A stretch of DNA of 64,000 bases from Isoetes taiwanensis. Lineage: Eukaryota; Streptophyta; Lycopodiopsida; Isoetales; Isoetaceae. Below the pieces are notes generated by a model. It ran no database searches. It saw only the letters and a program-made list of their open reading frames with translations, and was not told the origin of the DNA. The position numbers and the translations under genes were made by a program. Shown here piece after piece: positions 24,001-34,559 of the stretch. Location: assembly GCA_021234155.1 (NCBI GenBank), contig JAJEKV010000030.1:15676003-15740002 (forward strand). The letters are read 5' to 3'. The number at the start of each line of letters is the position of its first letter. Positions within the stretch are counted from its first letter, which is position 1.

Positions 24001-26334
24001 TTACATCTTGCAATGTCCTTGAACGTCACACCATAGTACTCCGGGGGGGCTTTTCCAAGAAGAATCAAATGCCAACCACTCCTTTGATACATTTCGAGGA
24101 ATTTCCTTTGCTATGAAGAGCATCCTAATGTCTTTCTCAGAACATTGGAACAGATCCTTCCACTTTGATGCATGCACTTTTTGATCCCGACTAGAAACTT
24201 TAAAAAATGAATTTGAGTGTTCAGTTAGTGGTGTCCTTACTGTAATTTGAATTGCAGTAAGACCTTGTGGAAACCCTCCTGTTGCTGCAGCATCTTTACA
24301 ATAGAAAAAACAGTCAGCATCAGGATATGGAGCACTTGTTGGACTCAAAAATAACCTTTGTAACATGGCATCCCATGTTTTCGCAGGTGGGTCTATGCCA
24401 TTGAAGGTTATTTCCTTTGCACCATAGAACGTCCAACTTAACATTTTGGTAGACCCTCTAGTTCTAAGAGGAACTATGTTATCAACTTGAAAAAGCTTGC
24501 CTTGTGCAATGTGGTTTGCAATAAGCAATTCCACAAATTTCCCAACAACTGATGATGTGAAATACTTTGGGTACCTGAAAATGTGCTCAGCCGTGATTGC
24601 CAAGACGCCATGGTAAGATTGTCTATAAAGCTCATAAGCAACAAAAATGATTGTCTCCTTAGCAATCCATGTGACTGCTTGAACATGATCGTCATCTCTG
24701 TACATGTATACAGCATCAAGAATTCCACCTTGAAGAATGCGACTTGGCAAGTTATACTGCATTGCAATAATGCTTTTCCAATAACTTTCAGCTTCATATG
24801 GTTTTAAGTCCTCCCAAAATTTCACTTGCTCAATGTATATATCTTTCTTCTTTCTAGCTACGTAGACATCAATTTCCTCATGTATATTATAATCAAAATC
24901 CTTGATTATATGACCTAAGTTTACAATTTCCCCTATCAATCCACCTGTGACATCAAGCACACTATCATGCTGCTCATTAGACAAAGTTAAATCAAATGTA
25001 GACATGTAATACCTCATTACAAAATCCCTGTCACATAACAGATGACGTTCAAGATTCATTCCATAACATAAGTATTGTGGAACTTTGTGTGATGCATGCC
25101 CAACCAAAATTATTCTTGTATATTTTCTGTAAAAAGACCATTTCTGTCTTATAATCTCAATAACTTGAACCATATCATGATGTTGATTGTCAAATCCGTC
25201 AATGACAAAAAACAAATAGGTCTGATGGCGTGCACAATCACTCCCTATCTCTTCACACAAAAATACTAGCTTTTCCAAAGCCATCTGAATATTAGGTGCT
25301 GAGTACAAATCCATACATTCTTTATGCAAGTATGGGAAAGATCGAATAATTTCTGATGCAAAGTTGGTCAATGCTACCATAACGTCCATGCACATCAATG
25401 TACTTCTGCCTTGGTCCATCAATATAAATTTGAAGTTAGGATGTTCCTTTTTTAATCTAATCATGATCTCATAGATTAGACAGCTTTTTCCTAAACCACT
25501 CACCCCTAAAATAGGATATAAACTATTCGGAACACCGGCCTTGCCATGTTTAATCTCTTTATCGCAAGAGCTCGAAGTAGTTTCTTGGGAATCTGGATTC
25601 AACCAAGAAAGTGGTGCACCAATGCACCCCATCAAAAATTCTAGCTTCTTAATCCTCTGCATTAGAAAGAATGAAAATGACCTGAAATTTTTCTCTCTTC
25701 CCTGATGGTTACGATAAACAAATTTTTTTGGTTTTCTAGATGTCACCATCCCTTCAAACTGATAATGCCCCATTGGAAATCTATCCTTCAGCCCTATGTG
25801 TGCTACCTTTAGGTCAAGAAGTTTAAGATGTGAGATCACTTGATCAAAAATCACTCCCACCTTTGTCAAACGAGCTATTAATTCGTCATTGGTATCTGCC
25901 CTTTGAATATCACTTGAGATATTTGGTATTAATTCGTCATTGGTATCTGCCCTTTGAATATCACTAGAGAGGTTTGCCTCTTGCCCATCTTGCGCATCAC
26001 TTGAGGAATCTTCCCTTGGCCTCTTTGAAGTGCTACGTTGGTGTATATCCATCTGATATACTAGAGCTAGCCACCAGCCAAGTCTGATGATATCCACCAG
26101 TCTGTTATCGACCCTTATCGACCCTGTTAAATGTAGGGTGTCTTCACTCAGTGAAGACTTCACTAACTTAATCCCTGCACTGGCTGCAACCGAGAGCCCA
26201 AGCTTCTCAGGCGTCCTGATTTCGGGCTGCAGCTTCTCCCTGGTGATCCCGCTCTGCAACTCAGCTTTTTGATCGACCACCTGCTCTGCAACTCCGTCTA
26301 TCAGAGTCTGATTTCGTATAAGGCTCCCTGACAC
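24001..26334 (-). CDS. P-loop NTPase with C-terminal nuclease-like domain, Crinkler/RHS-like
   Basis: An intact single-exon frame of 777 codons, the only long undamaged gene in the window. Residues 104-113 (KRPREDSSSD) form a basic/acidic patch that could be a nuclear signal. Residues 123-153 contain a duplicated SSDIQRADTNDELI from a 51-bp tandem repeat. The Walker A GVSGLGKS is at 277-284 and a Walker-B-like YLFFVIDGFD at 373-382. The ~150 residues after it look like the helical part of a STAND/ORC-type ATPase. Near the C-terminus PDADCFFYCK (671-680) followed by LTAIQITVRT (692-701) and His706 resembles the acidic-then-QxT pattern of the degenerate restriction-endonuclease fold in Crinkler/RHS (CR) proteins. 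The order NTPase then REase is the CR order. An ordinary AAA/ORC-like ATPase is the alternative. A plausible 3'-UTR donor lies near 23934. Start choice is open; the Met at residue 95 is possible. Confidence 0.55.
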   Translation of the reverse strand: MSGSLIRNQTLIDGVAEQVVDQKAELQSGITREKLQPEIRTPEKLGLSVAASAGIKLVKSSLSEDTLHLTGSIRVDNRLVDIIRLGWWLALVYQMDIHQRSTSKRPREDSSSDAQDGQEANLSSDIQRADTNDELIPNISSDIQRADTNDELIARLTKVGVIFDQVISHLKLLDLKVAHIGLKDRFPMGHYQFEGMVTSRKPKKFVYRNHQGREKNFRSFSFFLMQRIKKLEFLMGCIGAPLSWLNPDSQETTSSSCDKEIKHGKAGVPNSLYPILGVSGLGKSCLIYEIMIRLKKEHPNFKFILMDQGRSTLMCMDVMVALTNFASEIIRSFPYLHKECMDLYSAPNIQMALEKLVFLCEEIGSDCARHQTYLFFVIDGFDNQHHDMVQVIEIIRQKWSFYRKYTRIILVGHASHKVPQYLCYGMNLERHLLCDRDFVMRYYMSTFDLTLSNEQHDSVLDVTGGLIGEIVNLGHIIKDFDYNIHEEIDVYVARKKKDIYIEQVKFWEDLKPYEAESYWKSIIAMQYNLPSRILQGGILDAVYMYRDDDHVQAVTWIAKETIIFVAYELYRQSYHGVLAITAEHIFRYPKYFTSSVVGKFVELLIANHIAQGKLFQVDNIVPLRTRGSTKMLSWTFYGAKEITFNGIDPPAKTWDAMLQRLFLSPTSAPYPDADCFFYCKDAAATGGFPQGLTAIQITVRTPLTEHSNSFFKVSSRDQKVHASKWKDLFQCSEKDIRMLFIAKEIPRNVSKEWLAFDSSWKSPPGVLWCDVQGHCKM
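25877..25978. repeat. 51-bp tandem duplication inside the NTPase gene
   Basis: Two adjacent 51-bp units (25877-25927 and 25928-25978) begin ATTAATTCGTCATTGGTATC and differ at only a few bases near their ends. They encode the two SSDIQRADTNDELI copies and preserve the reading frame. Confidence 0.95.
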
Positions 26335-26609
26335 AAAAAAAACGCCCTGTTATTTCGATCCTTTTCTTAGCGAGCGTATATTGAAGTCAAGATTTGGCGT
26401 ATATCGAGGAAGATATATCTTCCTATATATCTTCCTATATATAAGATTAATGCTATCTTTTTGGAATTATCAATATCTATCTTTCCGGCAAAACATGGGC
26501 CAAAATTAGAATTAGTCGTGCCCTTTTTTTGTTTCCCGCCTACGTGACAGTTTGTTTCCGGCAACGAGCCCCTCCCCCTCAATAGCGCAAACCCTTGGCT
26601 GAGGCGGAT

Positions 26610-27042
26610 CAGGATAATCTTACCCTGGATTGAGGGATCCCGGAGGTGTGATCCCAGAGGACGGCATCCCGGGAGGACGTGTGATCCGGAGGACGGGATC
26701 CCGCCGTTAACTGCACAGTTAAAGGCTACTGCGCAGTTCGTAGGCTTGGGGCAACGCCATTGCTGCGGCGCTCACACTCCTTCCTCCTCTGCTGATACCT
26801 GGTCCTATCCTCCCACTGATTCCGACCACCCTAGCACAGGCGCCATCCGATTTGGAGGAGAATCGAGCAAGAAAAAGCCACACAAAAACTTCCCTGATTT
26901 TCCCTATAAGGGTTCAATTTTCTGTGGAGTTACTGCGTAGTAAGGGGGATCCCGTCCTCCGGGATCACACATCCTCCCGGGATGCCATCCTCCGGGATCA
27001 CACCTCCGGGATCCCTCAATCCAGGGTAAGATTATCCTGAGC
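26610..27042. mobile_element. Long-TIR MITE (Mutator-like)
   Basis: Long imperfect terminal inverted repeats: the left arm starts AGGATAATCTTACCCTGG and runs to GGACGGGATCCC near 26702, and the right arm is its complement from GGGATCCCGTCC near 26947 to CCAGGGTAAGATTATCCT. Arms are ~93 bp and contain repeated GGGATC/GATCCC and GAGGA words. The ~240-bp centre has no gene. The word CCTTGGCTGAG occurs just outside both ends (about 26593 and 27044), a possible 11-bp target duplication. Long arms plus a 9-11-bp duplication fit the Mutator class. Confidence 0.7.
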
Positions 27043-29851
27043 CTTGGCTGAGCTGGTGGTGCGGCGATCAAAGCCCTTTGAAGCTTATGCTAAGGACACA
27101 AATCTGAAACCGCCCCTGCAAAGCGCCGTCTAATAAGAGAGGCAAAACAAGAAAAGATAAACACCCAGGTACGCTGTTATAGATGAGTGTTTGAATCGAC
27201 TCTGTATGTTTTTGGAAGCAACCCGAAGGGATTTTTTTTATAGTAGAACTGCTCTGTCTACAACTGTGAGGTCGAATTTGCTGCAAATTCCTACGCTCTT
27301 TCGCTTCTGTGTTCTTCTATGTCCCTCCGTTCTAAGGCCTGCCGTCCTTCTCCGCCAAACAAAGTACCTTGCATAAAAGCTATTGGGTTTCGATGTCTTG
27401 GGTGCACAAAACCGTTGTTTCTGGACTGTACTGATGCATAAACACTGGAGCGCTTTATGTTTGGGTCAAAGATTCGGTATGTAAGGCGCTTTGATTTATC
27501 ATATTCTTAGATTGCTTTTGACCATTAGAGGATTTGGATTTTGAAGCGCTAAATCTATTGTTGCAAAGAGGCAGAAAGCATCTGCCGATTCTAGAGAGCC
27601 TCTACAAAGCCTGTAAATAGGTTTGAATGCGGCTTGGATTATGAAAAAATGCTCTTCAAGGCGGAATGAGGGAACTAAGTAGCCCAACAAAGATTTAGAT
27701 TTTCAAGACCTTAAATTTATTGTTGCAAGAGCCCAAAAGCATCTGCCGATTTTAAAGAGCCTGTAAATTGGGTTGAATCTTGCGTGGATTATGAAAAATG
27801 GCTCTATGAGCATCGGAAGCAAGGAATTAAACAGCTCAACAGCCTGGAATCATATGAGCCCCAGTTAGTTTGACAAGCCCAGGGCTAAAATTCAGTGGAT
27901 TAATGATTTTTCTAACAGTAGAGCTCACCAATCTCTATTTTGTTTTGTAATTCCCCTACTTTTTAATATTTTTGTGAAACAGAGCTATCCTTCTGGCCAT
28001 GGTCCAGCTATGGAGGTGGCGAAGACAATGGGTGGCTTTTTTATTCTGTCTCTTTTCTTTGACAACCCACTTGCTTAGAATGCCCAAAACAGAGCTTTAA
28101 TCTGTAATCCACTTGGAGTTAGTGCTTAGTTTGATAGGTTGAGGTATGAAACTTATGTGGGTTCTTGTGATAAATCTTGCAAACGCTCAGAAAAATGGCA
28201 ACAAAGGGCTAGCTATGAGATTCTTATTTGCTATGAGATTCTTATTTGCATTTCCATCCTGCTGGCTATGGTGGCCGGACCGATAGTAGCTTAGTGTATC
28301 GGAACGAGCTTTTCTTAGCAAGGCGGCAAGGGAAAAAAATTGAGGGCTCATATTAAGCCTTTCTTCAAACTTTTTTGCATCGCTACATTTCAATAACCAA
28401 GATAGATTGCAAGTAATGCTACAGTCCTCAAGTTTACAATCTCCAAATACTTAGGTGGCACTTTCATGGACTTGATTCTGCAGTTTTAGCTTCTCAATTC
28501 ATGCATTTGATTTGTGTCTATCCTAACGCGTAGAGTTTTATTTTTATATCCAAACTCACCACTCTTGGAATGGTCTTTTCATCTCACTTGTGAGTACAAC
28601 AAGTTTTCTTTCAACATTTGATGACATCTATAGGATACATCAACAACCAATTACCATGCTATTTCTTCATCAAGTAATGCCCGAGGCATAATCTCAATAA
28701 TAACTTGAGCAAATACTTGAGTGGCGCTTTATGGACTTGATTCTTGAATGAAATAGGCTTTAGCTTTTTATAGTGACATTTCTCGTTTTTGTTTAAGAAT
28801 TTTGCAGAGCGAATACTGATCACTAGACGAACAAAGCACAATCAAGATATAGGATCGGAGAGAGCACTATTAAGATATGGAATGTTATGACATGGGATGC
28901 TATAACAGAGGTAAGCTCATAATATCTTGCTTGAAGAGGTACCTCTCAAAGTATCACAATCCATGAGATGGCACTTGACATAGATTCTTAAAGCACCTCA
29001 GCCCCTGGGGGTGTGGCATTGCACCTCTATTTTGTGAATTTGATAAAACAATAGGTGAACTGATCAATTTAAGAGATGCACACTTACTATAATATGTTGC
29101 TTTCATAATATTTACAATTTCAAGCAAGTTTGGTTGTTTTCGTAGCATATTTTTATGCTGGAGACCAATATATGGTGGGATTTACATCTTCTAGCTTTCT
29201 AGCATCGCGTATCGTAGGCAGCAGAAGAACTCTTTCACCGACTTATAGGTTATACATAGGAGGCTTGTCAAGCATAAGTTTTTCTTTCTGCAATAAATTT
29301 ACGTGCTTACCATGTGTTTTATGCAAGTCTTATGCAAGAATTAAGTATTTGTATGCCTCTAACTTATATCCAAGATGCCCATGTTTTAGATTTACTTACG
29401 GATGTCTCAAATATATGAACTATCGCATGTCACACATATATTTGAACGCTATTTCCACGTACAATATTATCCTTCCCCAGCATCATTCATGGCTTAGCAA
29501 GTTGATTATGAAAGTTGAGCCATGAACTGTGAAGCTACAACCCCAATGTGTACTTGCATAAAATAAATGTTTCAACATGATACATCATATATGTGTCTAA
29601 AACACTTGTGTATTTTGATCGCATAAGATAATCCATGTCTTACAATTAAAACATGCCTTGGGTAGTCAAGATAGACAGAACATAGCAAGCCATGGCTAAT
29701 AAGATAGATACAACATAGCAAGCACACATGTTTCAAAAAATTTTATTCTTATATTTCAAAATGTTTATTCTCACTCAAGACCTTGCCAAACATAAAAGTT
29801 GTTGACGTATAATATTAACAAAGTTAACAAACTTTTATGTACAATTTACTT
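27043..29851. other. Spacer with a ~155-bp tandem duplication
   Basis: No gene is supported. 27527-27687 and 27690-27842 are diverged tandem copies sharing AAGCATCTGCCGATT, AGAGCCT and GGATTATGAAAAA. Around 28410-28490 and 28670-28750 another diverged pair shares AATACTTRGGTGGC and ATGGACTTGATTCT. Confidence 0.4.
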
Positions 29852-30049
29852 ATGTGATGATCGTCGAAATATTTTTACCCCGGTTATTGTGATTCCATCG
29901 CAAGATATTCCCTCCCGCGGAATCACAGACCCTCCGGGAACGGGATCCATTCCGAAGGCCCCGTTAACCGTACCTGACAGCGTCAGGTGTACCTTCTGAT
30001 GGATCCCAGCCATCCGTCTGTAGGGTCCATCCTAGCCGTCCGTTTTATA

Positions 30050-30125
30050 CCTTCCGGCGGAATCACTTCCGCAAAATACCGCCAGACGGAATCACCGCTC
30101 TGTTATTCCATCCGACGGAATCACC
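30050..30125. repeat. Palindromic motif cluster, left arm
   Basis: Three or four copies of the palindrome-like GATTCCGTCnGGCGGAATC motif (here as CCGGCGGAATCAC, CCAGACGGAATCAC, CCGACGGAATCAC) in the left subterminal region of the TIR element, matching the larger array in the right arm. Confidence 0.75.
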
Positions 30126-30876
30126 ATTTGAAATATAAAATTAAAAAATTCAAATTTTTTACGTTCTTGAAGGTTTTTTCAGCCAGTGTAGCGCCGGCTA
30201 TGGCGGCTTGCTCCAGGCGATCCGGCGTGGCCGGCATTTTTTTGAAGCTTTAGGGATGGCGACGATGGCGATGGCTCCACATCCTTGTTTCAGCTTCTAG
30301 GTTTAACTAAATCAGAGTTTAGGCGATCCGCCATATTTTTTCGCAGGCTTAGACGAGTTGTTGTTTCTTCTTTTCTTGTTCTTGTTCCATTTTTGCTTCT
30401 ACAGATCAGGCAGCATGGCTATGGCCGAAAACAGGGGCAAGAAAACGAATCAGAACAGCAGACACGCAAGGAAACGATCAGGCTGGCTATGGCTGGCAGA
30501 GCAGAGCGGCCGAATCAACGAAAAACCGACAGCGGCGAGGCATAAATCGGCGCCCAGGACGAAGAAACGCGAGAGCGGGAGTGCTGGATCGAAAATTTGA
30601 GGGTAAATTTGGGGGTTTGGGCAAAAATCCGGGTACTTTCTGAAGCAGACTGAAATGGGATCTGATATTGCCACCGGTGAAGAAACAGGTAATGGTTGTA
30701 TGTTTTCTTGTTTTTCTCATGCTGCTTCACGTTTCCTTTGCTTCTCTGGCAGTAAGTATTCAGTATCCTCTTCGCAATTTAGGATTGTGTACAATACAAG
30801 CAACCCTCTCAGCTTTCGAGATCTCAAAAATTTGAGCCAAAATCTGCAGCGGGGCTTTTGATCGTGGATCTTAGCG

Positions 30877-31170
30877 ATGGGTAGAGCACCTTGCTGTGAC
30901 AAAGCAAACGTCAAAAAGGGTCCTTGGTCGCTGGAAGAAGATGCCAAGTTGAGAGCATTCATAGAACAAAATGGGACGAGAGGCAATTGGATTACGCTGC
31001 CAATGAAGGCTGGTATGTATGACTAGGACTTTTCTCTATTTATGATCCATTTTCTTTGACCATTGGCAATGGCAGGGTTGAAGAGATGTGGCAAGAGCTG
31101 CAGGTTGAGGTGGATCAACTATCTAAGGCCAGGGATTAAGAGAGTAGGTTTCAGTGAAGAGCAGGAATGA
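30877..31170 (+). pseudogene. Captured R2R3-MYB fragment (R2 repeat and start of R3)
   Basis: Exon 1 (30877-31012) begins ATG and encodes [20 protein letters not shown] and onward to MKAG. A 63-bp intron (31013-31075, GTATGT...GGCAG) splits a Gly codon. Exon 2 (31076-31170) encodes [20 protein letters not shown], then [10 protein letters not shown] and a premature TGA. The intron position and phase are those of plant R2R3-MYB genes, and the [18 protein letters not shown] start suits the RAX/MYB36-type subgroup. R2 is complete (Trp residues in GPWS, NWIT, LRWI); R3 ends after ~10 residues. A further donor-like AAAGTAAGC follows at ~31174. MYB proteins are nuclear DNA-binding regulators; this piece alone lacks R3 and the activation region. 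Retention of the intron shows capture at DNA level. Confidence 0.88.
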
Positions 31171-31215
31171 GAAAGTAAGCCTGTTTGTTTTTTTCTTGTC
31201 TACCGGTTTGTCCTA

Positions 31216-31264
31216 GGGCTCTGGTGAGGCCGATCTGGCCTGGAGGTTCGAATCCTCCAGCCCA
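31216..31264 (+). other. Truncated tRNA-like sequence
   Basis: GGGCT...AGCCC can pair as a shortened acceptor stem, and GGAGGTTCGAATCCTCC forms a perfect T-arm with a canonical B-box. At ~49 nt there is no room for D and anticodon arms, so it is a remnant, downstream of the captured MYB. Confidence 0.5.
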
Positions 31265-31584
31265 AAGAGAACATCCTTCATTTCTTATTGCCGGAACAGG
31301 GTTATGTATGCTTAGCTAAACCATCCTGAACCAGTTTCTATGGAATCAGAGGAAATTTATCTTGAACCATTTTCTATGGAATCAAATGCAAATTTGGGAT
31401 TGAACCATGGTAATTTTCCCTCCATGTGACCTAGCCTGTAGACAGATAGGTCCGGAGCGATTTGAAATTCTATGGTGATTCCACGGGAAGGAATATTATG
31501 GTATGTGATTCTACGGGTTAGAATATTATGGTACGCGGTGATTCCACGGGTTAGAATATCACGGTATGTGATTCCATCTGGCGG

Positions 31585-31880
31585 AATTACGGACGTGATT
31601 CCGCCGGGGGGTATTTCACCATGGTGATTCCACTTGGCGGTATCAGCACGTGGTGATTCCATCCGGTGGAATCACATGTTGGTGATTCCGTCTGGCGGAA
31701 TAGCAAGGTTGTGATTCCGTCTGGCGGAATAACACGATTGTGATTCCGTCTCGCGGAATAAATAATACGGTTGTGATTCCGTCTGGTGGAATACATGAGC
31801 GGTGATTCCATCTCGAAGAATCGTAAATTGGTGATTCCATCTGGCAGAATAGCAAAGTTGTGATTCCGCCGGAAGGTATA
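31585..31880. repeat. Array of ~12 GTGATTCCGTCTGGCGGAAT palindromes, right arm
   Basis: Successive ~20-nt units built as GTGATTCC-n(4-5)-GGAAT recur every 25-35 bp. Each has self-complementary flanks ATTCC/GGAAT around a variable YCTGGC-type centre, and most are followed by a different 6-12-nt spacer. The array is subterminal in the TIR element and continues outward to about 31480 in weaker form. Confidence 0.85.
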
Positions 31881-32028
31881 AATGACCTGAAAGCGACCCT
31901 GTCAGGTACGGATAACGGGGGCTCTGGTACGGATAACGGGGTCTCCGGCCTGGTGATTCCGCGGGATGGAATTTTTTGCGATGGAATCACAATAACCGGG
32001 GTAAAAATATTTTGTTCCATGTGATGAT

Positions 32029-32940
32029 GAATCAACCTTAAAATGCCTAGGCTTAAAAAAGAAAAGCCATGTTTTTGTAATCCAATGGATGGATTACCAG
32101 CTTACACATTCCATCAACATCACATGCACAAGAAACTAGTGGTATCTATTGATCAATACAACTCCTCATAGAGTCACGATTATATAAGAGAGGGACATAA
32201 CAACATCTCACAAAGGCATATCTTAGTGATTTTGCCTTGGAACATACCATACAGGTTTTGAAGGCTTTTAAAATCATGAAATAACAGAAGAGACAATTCC
32301 TCATCTACTCATGGCCTTTGCAAGGGATAATAGAGCAACAAGTTTGTTTGGAGGCACGCTTATGAGGCCTCCAGAATGCATTGACGTATTCGCAAATCTC
32401 TTTTTTGACAGAGAAAGTAATAAACTTCTTGACAAATGTCTTCCCAATATCAACTAACATCAACTGTTTATTTGAACATATAATCTGGCTCTATGCTATC
32501 CATCAATACATTATTCCCTATGCACAACTAGTCAAACATTTGAAGACATCAAACATTTGCCTTTGGCCCTGTTATCCATTAATGCATTATCCCTTATCGA
32601 CAACTACTCAAACATTTGAGGACGACAAAAGCGCCGGCTCTATAGAGTAAGCATTTGAAAATCCATTACCTCGAACTTTTAAGCCTGAAGCTTATGCAAT
32701 GCATCTATTGTTCATGCAGACGTGTTGTACTTAAGTGGAGTTCAGATCATTTAGAGGGATTGCGCTGACAAAAATCTATTCACTTTTTACAAAGTGTTGT
32801 CCATAACTACAAATTTAGTTTTAGTAGCTCAAATATTATCCTCAACATTAGAGATCTTAGCATCTCTAATAGACCGCTATCATGAGTAATCCATAACTCA
32901 CAAAATAATCATAGACTATTTAGAATTAAATGGACCTACA
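32029..32940. other. Spacer, no gene
   Basis: AT-rich and non-coding. A diverged direct repeat at about 32500-32545 and 32570-32610 shares CATTAT(T)CCCTAT and CAACTASTCAAACATTTGA. Confidence 0.3.
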
Positions 32941-32967
32941 CATGATGACATACAACAGCATAAGCAG

Positions 32968-33740
32968 TTGGGCAGTGTCATACTCCTTGGAGACTTCAAT
33001 GCGCGCACCGGGGTAGAACAACCCATGAGATTTGATCCCTTGACTGATGATATATTGCAGTTGCATCCTGCAGAAGGAGCTTGGCCACGGACATCAGATG
33101 ACAATCAGGTCACGCGCTATGGTCGACAGTTGCTTTTGCTCTGCAGTATCTTTGACCTGGTAATCTGCAATGGACTAGCACAGTGGCCTTCCACTCGCAA
33201 GAGCACTTGTAGGCAGGAAAACCAGGGGGGCGGATCTAGTGTGGTGGACTATGTGCTGGTGCCTGAGCAGGATATGCATGTCGTCAAGCACTTTCAGGTG
33301 GGAACAGCTAATAGGGATGAAGAGATCGACTCAGACCACTTACCACTTTACTTGAAGTTGGCTTGGCAGGTTGTGCGAACCCCCGGTGCAACAACTCCTC
33401 ACATGCCTCAGCTGCGATTGGATTATGAACATGCAGGGGCTTATGCCCAGATGCTTATAGATGACCTGGCAGAAATTTTGCAATATCCTACACTAGAGCA
33501 ACAGACAGGACGGCTGACTGATGTGCTTAGGACTGCGGCAGAGAGGTGCTTTGGGATAAGCCGCCCGCGACGGACCTCCAGGAACACAACCTTCCCACGT
33601 AATCAATGGTTTGATGCAGAGTGCAAGGAACACAAACGCTGGCTCCGCCAAGTCACAGACCCTGCTTTACGCCCACATGCAGTCAGACAGTACCGCATCT
33701 TCCTTAAAGCTAAGAAAGCCAGGCCCAATCAAAAGGAGAA
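32968..33740 (+). pseudogene. LINE copy d endonuclease (C-terminal half)
   Basis: Residues visible include GDFNART (catalytic Asp and Asn of the AP-endonuclease fold), SSVVDYVLVPE and DSDHLPLYL with the terminal catalytic Asp-His. The N-terminal part of the domain (QET motif) is missing, so the element is 5'-truncated. In a live LINE this enzyme nicks the target so that reverse transcription can be primed there. After the domain a linker with a QWFDAECKEHKRWL motif, common before RT in this LINE group, runs into the L1 junction at ...KKARPNQKEK. Confidence 0.82.
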
Positions 33741-34372
33741 GAATTATCTCTCAGCTCAGACAATATAAAGCTGACATAATTTTACTTCAAGAAACCAAGC
33801 TCCCTAAATTTGAGAGCTCTAGCTTATCTGAGTGGATTTATCCAGGCTCTTCCTCTATTTGGATTGAGGCTTCTGGAACTAGTGGTGGATTGATTACTAT
33901 TTGGAAATCCTTGACTCATGTCTCCTATTTTAATAGTCCTAGTAAATGTTGGCAGGCAGTGACTTTCTCTATTTGTAACTCTAGCTTTGGTATAATTAAT
34001 GTCTATGCCCCCACCAATCCCAAGGATAGAGAAGTTATCTGGCCTGACATTAACTCTTGGATCTCTTCTCAGCCTCCTATGGACTGGGTTATTTCTGGTG
34101 ACTTCAACAACACTCCAAACTGGAATATGAAATTAGGAAATAGAATCAATATGTCAACTATTGAGAGAGATAATTGGGACACCTTCATTTCTGATGCCAA
34201 TCTGATCCATGTTCCATCCTCAACTGCAAATTACACTTGGTCTAACAAGCAAAAGAACTCGATAGAGTTTATTGTGCACTCGGCGGGTGTTCTATGTCTC
34301 CAACTCGTCACATCTTTTTGGGATAATTGTTATGTGGTTAGTGATGAGGCTACCTCCATCTCTGATCACTAA
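33741..34372 (+). pseudogene. L1 endonuclease domain
   Basis: ADIILLQETKLPKF carries the catalytic Glu, INVYAPTN the Tyr-containing motif, VISGDFNNTPNW the Asp/Asn pair, and a terminal SISDH the Asp-His pair. Only the first strand of the domain is lost to 5' truncation. The frame ends at TAA 34370-34372, followed by frameshifted linker sequence. Confidence 0.8.
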
Positions 34373-34559
34373 CCTCAATTCCTTCACACTAGCCATCTTC
34401 TGAATCTCCCTAGGGAGGGAAATGTTCCTTTTAAATTTAATTGTTCTCTTCTGCAAAATGAGCATTTCTGCCATGACTTTAAGATCTACTTTAATTCTCT
34501 CGAGATAATGGCGGACCAATGTCACTCCTGCTAATGGCTCTGCTAATGATTCTCAAACT

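Larger units (their letters stand above)
29862..32018 (+). mobile_element. Pack-MULE-like TIR element carrying a MYB gene fragment
   Basis: The 2157-bp element is flanked by a perfect 10-bp duplication ATGTGATGAT (29852-29861 and 32019-32028). The arms share AAATATTTTTACCCCGGTTA followed by TTGTGATTCCATCGCAA, then a GC-rich CCCGTTA(A/T)CCGTACC region and GATTCCRTCYGGCGGAAT palindromes, in all about 200-260 bp per arm. Long arms and a 9-10-bp duplication are Mutator features. No transposase is inside, so the element is non-autonomous. Its centre holds the first two exons of an R2R3-MYB gene and a truncated tRNA-like patch, which makes it a Pack-MULE by definition. Strand follows the captured gene. 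Confidence 0.82.

Noticed and set aside
24001-26334. Origin recognition complex subunit 4
   Set aside because: Considered because of the P-loop ATPase layout, but the C-terminus lacks a winged-helix pattern I can see and carries the nuclease-like PDAD/QIT patch; kept only as an alternative.
31585-31880. CRISPR-like array of spaced repeats
   Set aside because: Units are palindromes with very short variable spacers inside the arm of a plant TIR element, with no cas genes; the rest of the window is eukaryotic.
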